Of a stretch of 13,783 bases of DNA, positions 6,505 to 13,709 are shown one piece after another (the first letter of the stretch is position 1; every line of letters starts with the position of its first letter). The stretch comes from an uncultured Clostridia bacterium (GTDB lineage: Bacteria; Bacillota; Clostridia; Oscillospirales; Oscillospiraceae). Below the pieces are notes generated by a model that was not told the DNA's origin, did not search any database, and saw only the letters and a program-made list of their open reading frames with translations. The translations under genes and the position numbers were made by a program. The DNA lies in contig CAMWTG010000042.1 in the NCBI GenBank assembly GCA_947177115.1, positions 1-13,783 on the forward strand. The letters are read 5' to 3'.

Positions 6505-7491
6505 ATGAGTCAACTGAATGATCTGATCGAGCTATGCCAGGGGTATCCCGTTTATATCCAGACACATAATTTCCCGGACCCGGATGCCATCGCCTCTGCA
6601 TACGGACTGCAGAAGCTGCTGGAAATGTATGGCGTTGCATCCACACTCTGCTACGATGGCAGGATCGACAAGCTGAGTTCATCCAAGATGCTGGACACGT
6701 TCCATATCCGGATGCTCCCGTACGAGAGCCTGGTATCCGATATGAAGGAAACGGACCGGATCATCTGCGTAGATACCCAGAAGCACGCGGGAAACGTAAC
6801 GGATTTTGTGGGGGACGAGGTCGCCTGCATCGATCACCATCCTACGTATGTCCCCATGGAATACCGGTATCGGGACATACGCATCACCGGCGCCTGCGCC
6901 ACATTGATCGCGGAGTATTACGCCATAGCCGGAAAAGAACCGGACCGCGATGTGGCAACGGCATTGCTCTATGGCTTGAAAATGGACACGCTCCAGTTTA
7001 CGCGGGGCGTAACGGAGCTGGATATCAAAATGTTCGGGTTCCTGCTCCCCCGCTGCGACCAGGAGCAGCTGTCCACCCTCGAACGGAACAACATGGAATT
7101 CGCTGACCTGAAAGCCTATGGGGCCGCCATCGAAAGCATCGAGCTTTATGACAAAGTCGGTTTCTCCTGTATCCCGTTTTCGTGCCCGGACGCAATGATC
7201 GCCATTCTTTCGGATTTTATACTCGCCCTGATCGAGGTGGAGGTCGCCGTGGTGTTTTCCTTCCGGGAGGACGGGGTGAAGCTGTCCGTCCGCTCGGAGG
7301 ATCCGAACGTTCATGCCGGAAATCTGCTCCACGCGGCGCTGAAGGATATAGGCAATGGAGGCGGGCACGCCTCCATGGGCGGCGGATTGATCGGCATCGA
7401 TCATCTGCCGGATCTCGGGCGTTATCCGAAGGATTCCATACGAAATCTGTTTCTGGACGTTCTGGCAAAGGACGGAGTCCTGCGCTCATGA
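6505..7491 (+). CDS. DHH/DHHA1-family phosphoesterase
   Basis: This 328-aa protein has all the DHH-superfamily metal motifs: THNFPDPDAIAS (His21, Asp25, Asp27), CVDTQ (Asp90), IDHH (Asp110, His111, His112) and GLKMDT (Asp161). Its DHHA1 part carries GGGHASMGGG (285-294), the substrate-binding glycine/histidine loop. The size and layout match NrnA-like enzymes, which cleave nanoRNA, pAp or linear dinucleotides such as pApA using two Mn ions. The motif I spelling PDPDA differs from the usual PDGDA of NrnA and GdpP, so it is likely a separate subfamily. No PAS, GGDEF, CBS or membrane segment is present, so it should be soluble. It shares the promoter at 3712 with the 893-aa gene (48-nt gap), and GGGAGG (6487-6492) lies 12 nt before its ATG. 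The substrate is not known. Confidence 0.9.
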   Translation: MSQLNDLIELCQGYPVYIQTHNFPDPDAIASAYGLQKLLEMYGVASTLCYDGRIDKLSSSKMLDTFHIRMLPYESLVSDMKETDRIICVDTQKHAGNVTDFVGDEVACIDHHPTYVPMEYRYRDIRITGACATLIAEYYAIAGKEPDRDVATALLYGLKMDTLQFTRGVTELDIKMFGFLLPRCDQEQLSTLERNNMEFADLKAYGAAIESIELYDKVGFSCIPFSCPDAMIAILSDFILALIEVEVAVVFSFREDGVKLSVRSEDPNVHAGNLLHAALKDIGNGGGHASMGGGLIGIDHLPDLGRYPKDSIRNLFLDVLAKDGVLRS

Positions 7492-7561
7492 CCGGGAACA
7501 ATGGGACAACACCGGAAAAAACATACTGTGGAAGAGATCCTCTTCTTCCAAAACACTAAGC

Positions 7562-7598
7562 CAGCGGGGCAGCTCCCTTTATGGGAGCTGCCCCGCTG
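7562..7598. terminator. bidirectional hairpin between the DHH and monooxygenase genes
   Basis: A perfect 16-bp stem, CAGCGGGGCAGCTCCC (7562-7577) and GGGAGCTGCCCCGCTG (7583-7598), with a TTTAT loop. It separates two convergent operons. The T-tracts are poor: on the plus strand five T come only 12 nt later (7611-7615), and on the minus strand the tail contains TTAGTGTTTT. Stem strength and position still make termination in both directions the best reading. Confidence 0.75.
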
Positions 7599-7624
7599 CG
7601 GCGGTATGCCTTTTTCTCATCACG

Positions 7625-7957
7625 CTACTTCTTTATGAATTTGGCATCATCCGCCGGGATCCCGCCCTGGTCAGCGATATACCGCTCTACCCGCATGTGG
7701 AGATCGTACTTCTCCCGCAGGCGGGCGACAACGGCCATCATGGGGGAGGCGTGGTGGCAGTCGATCGCCTCCTGGTCCCGCCACTGATCGATGAGCAGGA
7801 CCGTCTCCGGGTCACTCAAGGGTTGGAAATACTCGTATCTCTCATTGCCGCTCTCCTGGCGGATCAGGCCGGCGGTACCGCTGGATTCCATCTCCCCGGC
7901 AAATTTCCGGGCTGCGCCGTTTTTGCCGGTATAGTACAGATTGACTGTGATGCTCAT
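7625..7957 (-). CDS. ABM-family (antibiotic biosynthesis monooxygenase-like) protein
   Basis: This 110-aa protein has the typical length of a single ABM domain, a dimeric ferredoxin-like fold found in YgiN-type quinol monooxygenases and in many proteins of unknown role. Supporting features are the beta strand VNLYYTGK, the central VLLIDQWRDQEAIDCHHASPMM (53-74), where the W-x-D-x-x-A-x-x-x-H pattern is the family signature, and a C-terminal strand RVERYI. Its ATG (7957-7955) overlaps the GH127 stop codon (7956-7954) as ATGA, so it is translated by coupling and has no promoter of its own. Why a monooxygenase-like protein travels with an arabinofuranosidase is not clear. The substrate and even catalytic activity are unknown. 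Confidence 0.85.
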   Translation of the reverse strand: MSITVNLYYTGKNGAARKFAGEMESSGTAGLIRQESGNERYEYFQPLSDPETVLLIDQWRDQEAIDCHHASPMMAVVARLREKYDLHMRVERYIADQGGIPADDAKFIKK

Positions 7958-10038
7958 AGGTCGAATCCCCCTTCTTTCAATAGGCTCAGAATATCCCTGC
8001 CGGGATCCGGCTTTCCCTCCATCGCCGCGACCCAGACGCGCATTTCCCCCCGGCCCCGGTTGGCCCAGAGATAGTAGGGAATGAACCGCAGGCTGGCGGG
8101 CTCCATCTCCGATGGACGGAACAGGCCGTACAGCGGCTCCGCAGGAGAGGCGGTTTCGCGCAGGCCGAAGGCGGTCACCCCTACGCAGGTCTGGCCGGCT
8201 GCGATCTCCCGGTCCTCCAGATGCAGAAACCCGTAGGGGTTCAGGCGCAGGAGATGGAGCCCGGGGCCGTTATCCGCCTCCTCCAGACAGTAGACCAGAG
8301 GGCCGCGGGTGACGCAGAGCTTGCCGGCATCCTCCCATACGGCGGGATTGGCGGTAATGAGGCGGACGGACATCCAGAAGCGGAACTCCAGCGTATCCCC
8401 CGCTTTCCACCGCTTGCGGAGGTAGAGGTAGCCGTCCTTTTCCCAGCGCCGGGCCTTGCCGCTGTCCACGGAGTACTCCTCGCCGCACCAGTGGGGTATG
8501 CGCACCGCCAGGGTGAACTCCTCCGGGCAGTCCTGCATGAACCGGATGGTATAGTTCCCCGCCCGGGGCAGCTCGGATTCGGCCCGGACCGTCACTGTGC
8601 CATGGGAGGCGGGCACCTGGATCTGGCCGCCCAGGTAGAGATGGACGTACAGCGTATCCTCGTTATACGTCCAGGCATATTGGCCCACGCTCATCACCAG
8701 CCGGGCCAGGTTTGGCGGGCAGCAGGCGCAGCCAAACCACGGCTGCCGCTCCGGCTGCACATGGGACTTATGGGGATCCCGCTCACAGGCATCGGGGCGG
8801 ACCTCCAGGGGGTTGACATAGAAAAACTTCTCCCCGTCCGCCGACATGCCGGCCAGCACGCCGTTATACAGCGCCCGCTCCATAACATCGGCGTACGCCG
8901 CCCTCGGCTCCGCCTGCAGCATCCGCCGGGCAAAGAACACCAGCCCTACGGCGGCGCAGGTCTCCGAATAGGCGGTGTCATTGGGCAGATCGTAGGCAAA
9001 GGTGAACGCCTCGCCGGAGACGGTGCTGCCCACGCCGCCGGTTACATACATCTTGCGGCCGGTCACATCCCGCCACAGGGCGCGGCAGGCCGCCCACATG
9101 GCGTCATCGCCGGTGAGTCGGGCACTGTCCGCCATGCCGCTGTACAGGTACATGGCCCGGACCGCGTGCCCCACCGCCTCCGTCTGCTCCCGGACGGGCA
9201 GGTGGGCCTGATGATACTGGTAGCGGAGCTCTTCCGGGGCGGCGGGGGGCTCGTTCCGCTCGGTATCGAAGTAGTAGGGCCTACGGCCCCGGCGGTCCAG
9301 GAAACGCTGGGCCAGGGCGCGGTAGCGGTCCTCCCCGGTGACCTCATAAAGACGGAAGAGCGCCATCTCCGCGATCTCATGGCCGGGATAGCCCTGCAGG
9401 CCGCCATCATCCCGGAACCGCTCATCGATCAGATCCGCGAAGCGGCAGGCCGCCCGGAGCAGCTTGTCCTTGCCGGTCGCCTGCCAATAGGCCGCCGCCC
9501 CCTCGGCCAGGTGGCCGAAGCAGTAGAGCTCATGGTGGTCCCGGAGGTTGGTAAAGGCGGCGTCCAGACCGCCCAGGATATAGTAGGTGTCCAGATAGCC
9601 GTCAGGCTGCTGGGCGGAACAGACCAGATCGATCAGCCGGTCCGCCTTCTCCTCCAAATCCGGGTCCGGGTGCTGGGAGAGGGCGCAGGCAACAGCCTCC
9701 ACCCACTTGTAGAGATCGCTGTCCTGGAAAACGAAGCCGTAAAAGCTGTCGGGATCCGGATGGTCCGGGTCCGGAGGCAGGACCTCGAAGCCCCGGAAGG
9801 TGAAGGACGGCGGGGTAAAATCCGCTCCGGCCTCCGCCTGCCTGGCGGTGAGCCGTGCGGCGGCCTGGAAATTGTGGACGCAGTAGCTGGGGGCCGCGCC
9901 GGGCACCTGGTCGTGAAGGGTCCTCCACTGGTAGGGCAGCACCGCCCGGCGCACCAGATCTATCTCCTTCGACCAAAAAGGGTCCTCTATCTGTATGGCC
10001 CGCAGCGGGAGAACTTTGCTTTCTTTTCCAACCGGCAT
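7954..10038 (-). CDS. GH127 beta-L-arabinofuranosidase (HypBA1-like)
   Basis: This 694-aa protein has the standard GH127 length: an (alpha/alpha)6 barrel (about 20-430) followed by beta-sandwich domains. The active-site residues known from Bifidobacterium HypBA1 can all be placed. Glu343 in SGEAFTF is the acid/base. Glu359 and Cys361 in YSETCAAVG, and Cys439 and Cys440 in WFGCACCPPN, are the zinc ligands. Cys439 corresponds to the cysteine nucleophile, and Cys437 matches the third cysteine of that cluster. Spacing agrees with HypBA1 (16 residues between acid/base and first zinc ligand). The enzyme would release beta-linked L-arabinose, for example from hydroxyproline-linked plant glycans (extensin side chains). 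It has no signal peptide, so it acts inside the cell. The start is ATG 10038 with AAGGAGATA at 10053-10045. It is first in an operon with the ABM gene. The specificity may differ, as some relatives act on other sugars. Confidence 0.93.
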   Translation of the reverse strand: MPVGKESKVLPLRAIQIEDPFWSKEIDLVRRAVLPYQWRTLHDQVPGAAPSYCVHNFQAAARLTARQAEAGADFTPPSFTFRGFEVLPPDPDHPDPDSFYGFVFQDSDLYKWVEAVACALSQHPDPDLEEKADRLIDLVCSAQQPDGYLDTYYILGGLDAAFTNLRDHHELYCFGHLAEGAAAYWQATGKDKLLRAACRFADLIDERFRDDGGLQGYPGHEIAEMALFRLYEVTGEDRYRALAQRFLDRRGRRPYYFDTERNEPPAAPEELRYQYHQAHLPVREQTEAVGHAVRAMYLYSGMADSARLTGDDAMWAACRALWRDVTGRKMYVTGGVGSTVSGEAFTFAYDLPNDTAYSETCAAVGLVFFARRMLQAEPRAAYADVMERALYNGVLAGMSADGEKFFYVNPLEVRPDACERDPHKSHVQPERQPWFGCACCPPNLARLVMSVGQYAWTYNEDTLYVHLYLGGQIQVPASHGTVTVRAESELPRAGNYTIRFMQDCPEEFTLAVRIPHWCGEEYSVDSGKARRWEKDGYLYLRKRWKAGDTLEFRFWMSVRLITANPAVWEDAGKLCVTRGPLVYCLEEADNGPGLHLLRLNPYGFLHLEDREIAAGQTCVGVTAFGLRETASPAEPLYGLFRPSEMEPASLRFIPYYLWANRGRGEMRVWVAAMEGKPDPGRDILSLLKEGGFDL

Positions 10039-10141
10039 TTACAATATCTCCTTACATATAGGCAGGCGTCAAAAATCGCAGCGCCCTTGCGGGGGCGGGT
10101 ATCATCCGCTCCCGCAGAACCGTTGCCAACAATCCGCGCCC

Positions 10142-10172
10142 ACTATAGATTTTTCCTGTGCTTTGTTGTCAT
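10142..10172 (-). promoter_or_regulatory. putative promoter of the GH127-ABM operon
   Basis: On the minus strand ATGACA (10172-10167, 5/6 to consensus) and TATAGT (10147-10142, 5/6) are separated by 19 nt, which is longer than ideal and fits a regulated promoter. The leader of about 97 nt to ATG 10038 is G+C-rich and contains a small stem, CGCCC (10082-10086) with GGGCG (10093-10097). Confidence 0.4.
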
Positions 10173-10178
10173 ACAACA
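10164..10178. promoter_or_regulatory. 15-nt palindrome over the GH127 -35 box, candidate operator
   Basis: TGTTGT (10164-10169), CAT, ACAACA (10173-10178) is a perfect 6-bp palindrome. It completely covers the predicted -35 element (10167-10172), a classic repressor position. The regulator is not identified. Confidence 0.4.
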
Positions 10179-10187
10179 GATTCTGCC

Positions 10188-10211
10188 GATGCTTTTTCCA
10201 GAAAAAGCATC
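10188..10211. repeat. 24-nt perfect palindrome between the divergent promoters
   Basis: GATGCTTTTTC (10188-10198) and GAAAAAGCATC (10201-10211) are perfect 11-bp arms around a central CA. A 2-nt loop is too tight for a normal RNA hairpin and there is no T-run, so a DNA-binding site is more likely than a terminator. It lies 15 nt upstream of the predicted GH127 -35 and 34 nt upstream of the methyltransferase -35, so one protein could affect both. Confidence 0.55.
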
Positions 10212-10245
10212 AAAACGGATCTCCGCGGGAAACATTTGCATCCGC

Positions 10246-10274
10246 TTGTGCATGGGAGGGAAAACTGGTATACT
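10246..10274 (+). promoter_or_regulatory. promoter of the methyltransferase gene
   Basis: TTGTGC (10246-10251), 17-nt spacer, TATACT (10269-10274), with TG one base before the -10 (extended -10). The transcript would begin near 10281, almost on the AAAGGAGG ribosome-binding site (10282-10289), so the leader is very short. Confidence 0.55.
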
Positions 10275-10297
10275 GTTCCTCAAAGGAGGTATTTTCC

Positions 10298-11029
10298 ATG
10301 AAAGAGAACAAATATGATGACCAGGTGTTTTTTGACAAATACAGCGGGATGCCCCGGTCCCGGATGGGACTGGCGGGAGCCGGCGAGTGGCCGGCGCTGC
10401 GGGAGCTTTTGCCGGACTTTGCCGGGAAACGGGTGCTGGACCTGGGCTGCGGATACGGGTGGCACTGCCAATATGCCGCAGACCGGGGAGCGGCCCATGT
10501 GCTGGGGATCGACCTGTCGGAGAAAATGCTGGAACGGGCCCGGCGGGAGCACGGCGGGGAACGGATCGAATACCGGCGGGCCGCCATGGAGGACCTGGAT
10601 CTCCCGGAGGGATCCTTCGATGCGGTCCTCAGCTCCCTGGCCTTCCACTATGTACGGGACTTTGGACCGCTGGCGGAAAACATCGGACAGTGGCTGGTGG
10701 AAGGCGGCGCCTTCGTCTTTTCCGTGGAGCATCCCGTCTTTACCGCCTACGGCAGCCAGGACTGGTACTATGGCGAGGACGGGCGGATCCTCCATTTCCC
10801 GGTGGACAACTACTATCTGGAAGGACCGCGGGAGGCGGTATTCCTGGGAGAACATGTCATCAAATATCACCGGACGCTGACCACCTATCTGGACACGCTG
10901 CTGCAAAAGGGATTTGCCATCCGCCGGGTCGTGGAGCCCCAGCCGCCGGAGGCGATGATGGATCTGCCGGGAATGCGGGACGAGATGCGCAGGCCCATGA
11001 TGCTGCTGGTATCTGCGGAAAAGCGCTGA
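10298..11029 (+). CDS. class I SAM-dependent methyltransferase
   Basis: This 243-aa protein has a Rossmann-type methyltransferase domain. Motif I is VLDLGCGYGWH (46-56), the acidic end of the second strand is GIDLSEKML (70-78), AMEDLDLPEGSFDAVLSSLA (96-115) covers the adenine loop and fourth strand, and the post-motif region contains LVEGGAFVFSVEHPVF. The C-terminal part, with WYYGEDGR and KYHRTLTTYLDTLLQKGF, forms the usual cap and last strands. It looks like the UbiE/type 11 group that methylates small molecules; the substrate cannot be told. The start is ATG 10298 with AAAGGAGG 8 nt upstream. The frame is open further upstream, but that stretch precedes the promoter and is non-coding. The gene is monocistronic and its stop lies only 16 nt from the stop of the convergent kinase gene. 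Confidence 0.9.
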   Translation: MKENKYDDQVFFDKYSGMPRSRMGLAGAGEWPALRELLPDFAGKRVLDLGCGYGWHCQYAADRGAAHVLGIDLSEKMLERARREHGGERIEYRRAAMEDLDLPEGSFDAVLSSLAFHYVRDFGPLAENIGQWLVEGGAFVFSVEHPVFTAYGSQDWYYGEDGRILHFPVDNYYLEGPREAVFLGEHVIKYHRTLTTYLDTLLQKGFAIRRVVEPQPPEAMMDLPGMRDEMRRPMMLLVSAEKR

Positions 11030-11045
11030 GCGCCGGCGGCGGCCC

Positions 11046-13709
11046 CTACTCCTCTTCCCTCTGGGCCGCAAGCACCGCAGCAACCGTCTGCTCCAGCACG
11101 GCCATATCAATGGGCTTGGCTACGTGGGCGTTCATCCCGGCCTCCAGCGCGTCCCGGATGTCCTCGGCGAAGGCATTGGCCGTCATGGCAATAATGGGGA
11201 TCTTCCTTGCCAGCGGATGGTCCAGATCCCGGATGGCCCGGGTGGCTTCGTAGCCGTTCATCACCGGCATCTGCACATCCATCAGTACCATCTGGTACTG
11301 CCCCGGCGCGGAGCGCTGGAATGCCTCCACCACCAGCCGGCCGTTTTCGCAGATATCGCAGGCAGCGCCCGCCATATCCAGCAGCTCGCCGAGGATCTCC
11401 GCATTGATCTCGTTGTCCTCCGCCACCAGGATGCGCATTCCGTGCAGGATGCTCCGCTCCGCCGGAGATTCCGCCGCCGGCCCCGGCCCGCAATGCAGTA
11501 TGCCGTCCACTCTCTGCCGGAAACTGGTGAGAAAGAAGGGCTTGGGCAGGAAGGCGTCTACGCCGGCCTCCTTGGCCGCCTCCTCGATCTCCGCCCAGTC
11601 GTAGCTGGTCAGCACCAGAATGGGCGCCTCCGCCGGAATCTCCCGGCGGAGACGGCGGGCCGTCTCCACGCCGTCCATCCCCGGCATCTTCCAGTCCAGC
11701 AGGATGATGCGGAAAGGACGCCCCTCCGCCCCGGCTTGCTTGACCAGTTCAATGGCCGTCTTCCCGTCCAGGGCGCAGTCCACCTGGACGCCGGTCCCCT
11801 CCATGGCCATCTGAATATTCTGGCAGACCACCTCTTCATCATCCACCGCCAGAAGCCGGGTGATGCCGTTCTTCTTCCAGAAGTCCTGGTCTATGGACTG
11901 CTCGCTGATGGGCAGCTCCAGATCCACCGTGAAGGTGGATCCCTTCCCCTTCTCGCTCTCTACCCGGATCTTGCCCCCCATCAGATCCAGCAGGTTCTTG
12001 GTGATCGCCATACCCAGACCGGTGCCCTGGATCTTATTGGTGACGCTGTCCTCCTCCCGGGTGAATGCCTGGAAGATCCGCTGCTGGTATTCCTCGCTCA
12101 TGCCGTAGCCGTTATCGGCCACGATAAAGCGGAAATGAGCCAGCTGCTTGGCAAATTGCGGCAGCTCCTGCACGGTCAGCGTGATATGCCCTCCCTCCGG
12201 CGTATACTTCACCGCGTTGGACAGCAGGTTCAGCAGGATCTGGTTCAGGCGCAGCTTATCCATCACCACCTGCTCGTGCTTCAGTGCCCGGCTGTAGACC
12301 TGGAAGACATGGCCCTTGGCCTTCATCTGGGGGCGGATGATGGAGTCTATGTTCTCGATCAGCTCCACCATGTTCTCGTTGGAGAGATTCAGGGTGGTCT
12401 TGCCGGCCTCGATCTTGCTGATATCCAGAATGTCGTTGATCAGGCCCAGCAGATGCTGGCTGGAGGCGGTGATCTTCCGGGTGTACTCCCGGACCTTCTC
12501 CGGATCCTCCGCGTCCCGGGCCAGAAGGGCGGAGAAGCCCACGATGGCGTTCATAGGCGTGCGGATATCGTGGCTCATGTTGGACAGAAAGGAGCTTTTG
12601 GCCCGGTTGGCCTCCTCGGCAATGCGGAACGCCTGCTCGGCGGTTTCCTTGGATTTGGCCAGCATGGCGTTGGACTCCTCCAGCCGGGCGTTCATTTCCT
12701 CCTGGCGGCGCAGATTCTCCTGCTCCTGGCGGAACAGGCGGGCACTGCTCTGCTGCTTGGTGAAAAACACGGCCGCCACGCTCAGCAGCGCCACCAGCAC
12801 CACCGCCATCAGCAGCAGCGCCCGAACCACCGTGCCCACCAAGTCCACCGTGCCGGAGGCCACATAGTCCGCCGGGATCAGGAACAGCAGCAGGGTACCG
12901 TACTCCTCCAGAGATGTGAGGCAGTAGTAGTATTCCCCGCCATCGCGGCGGAAACTGCCGCTGAGAGGATCGTCCTCTTTCAGGGCGGCGCGGAGGCCGG
13001 AACAGGTCTGGCCCTCCATCTCCTCCAGCACCTTCAGCACATTATACGCCTGTATGGAGTTCTCTTTGAAGCGGTCATCGTGCATTCTGGTGCCGTCTGT
13101 CTTCAGGATGTAGGTCTCGTTATGGCTGCCGTAGGCGTTGCTGGCATAGTATTCGGTGAGGGTATAAACGTCCTTGAGCAGCACCGCGTGGGTAAAAACA
13201 ACGCCGTCCTCCTCCGCCCGGAGGGGGGCGGCCAGCTTTTGTACGAAAGCCCAATAGCTGCCGCCGTCCATGTAGCCATCGGAAATGAAGGTGTACCGGT
13301 CCTCCCCGGTGGAGATCCGGCCAATATCGGACCAGACACCTCCCTTGCCGTTGGCATCGTAGCAGCTGCCCGCGCCATCGAGCAGCATCAGCGTGGAGCT
13401 GTAGCGCTCCGTCTCCAGCAATTCCTCCAGATCCGCAATGACCCTGGCCGCGTCCTCCGCCGTATCCAGCGGCCGGTGGTCCAGCAGGTTGACCGCAGCG
13501 GTGAGATAGTTCCAGTGGGTGTCCAGAGCGCCATCAAGGTTGGCCCGGACCTGGGTGGTGATCTCGTCAAGCTGGGTGGTGCGCTCCAGAAAGATCTGCC
13601 CCTGGAGGTATCTGTTGAAATAGATGCCTCCCACCGACAGCAACAGCAGCAGGCATACGGCCAGCGCTGCCGGAAGCACGATATGATACTTCTTCCCCTT
13701 CCATCCCAT
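11046..13709 (-). CDS. hybrid sensor histidine kinase with two receiver domains
   Basis: This 887-aa membrane protein starts with a transmembrane helix (about 9-29). An extracellular sensor of about 255 residues follows, probably of the Cache type, and a second transmembrane helix spans about 291-316. A coiled-coil stretch (320-370) leads to the HisKA domain with His380 in SHDIRTPMNA. The ATPase domain has LLSNAVKYT (N box, 495-503), DNGYGM (532-537) and GTGLGM (562-567). Two receiver domains follow. REC1 has Asp623/Asp624, phospho-acceptor Asp672 in LLDWKMPGMDG, and Lys723. REC2 has Glu764/Asp765, Asp811 in LMDVQMPVMNG, and Lys865. All look active. There is no HPt domain and no fused output domain, so phosphate must pass to a separate partner not in the window. 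The start is ATG 13709 with GAGAGGAGA (13726-13718) 8 nt upstream. No terminator is evident at its end. Confidence 0.93.
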   Translation of the reverse strand: MGWKGKKYHIVLPAALAVCLLLLLSVGGIYFNRYLQGQIFLERTTQLDEITTQVRANLDGALDTHWNYLTAAVNLLDHRPLDTAEDAARVIADLEELLETERYSSTLMLLDGAGSCYDANGKGGVWSDIGRISTGEDRYTFISDGYMDGGSYWAFVQKLAAPLRAEEDGVVFTHAVLLKDVYTLTEYYASNAYGSHNETYILKTDGTRMHDDRFKENSIQAYNVLKVLEEMEGQTCSGLRAALKEDDPLSGSFRRDGGEYYYCLTSLEEYGTLLLFLIPADYVASGTVDLVGTVVRALLLMAVVLVALLSVAAVFFTKQQSSARLFRQEQENLRRQEEMNARLEESNAMLAKSKETAEQAFRIAEEANRAKSSFLSNMSHDIRTPMNAIVGFSALLARDAEDPEKVREYTRKITASSQHLLGLINDILDISKIEAGKTTLNLSNENMVELIENIDSIIRPQMKAKGHVFQVYSRALKHEQVVMDKLRLNQILLNLLSNAVKYTPEGGHITLTVQELPQFAKQLAHFRFIVADNGYGMSEEYQQRIFQAFTREEDSVTNKIQGTGLGMAITKNLLDLMGGKIRVESEKGKGSTFTVDLELPISEQSIDQDFWKKNGITRLLAVDDEEVVCQNIQMAMEGTGVQVDCALDGKTAIELVKQAGAEGRPFRIILLDWKMPGMDGVETARRLRREIPAEAPILVLTSYDWAEIEEAAKEAGVDAFLPKPFFLTSFRQRVDGILHCGPGPAAESPAERSILHGMRILVAEDNEINAEILGELLDMAGAACDICENGRLVVEAFQRSAPGQYQMVLMDVQMPVMNGYEATRAIRDLDHPLARKIPIIAMTANAFAEDIRDALEAGMNAHVAKPIDMAVLEQTVAAVLAAQREEE

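Noticed and set aside
4612..6513. Long open frame on the minus strand opposite the KAP-like gene
   Set aside because: It is antisense to a frame with recognisable domains, its own product is rich in Arg/Gly/Gln and low-complexity patterns with no family motif, and it lacks a start signal.
9995..10297. Extension of the methyltransferase frame 101 codons upstream
   Set aside because: The added sequence overlaps the GH127 start and the divergent control region. ATG 10298 has an ideal AAAGGAGG and begins just after the predicted promoter.
8221..10317. Long open frame on the plus strand opposite the GH127 gene
   Set aside because: It is antisense to a clear GH127 protein with all active-site residues; the frame is open only because of the high G+C codon pattern.
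11014..11045. Possible terminator between the methyltransferase and kinase genes (GCGC-TCA-GCGC then TTTT on the minus strand)
   Set aside because: The stem is only 4 bp and lies within the end of the methyltransferase coding sequence; too weak to call.
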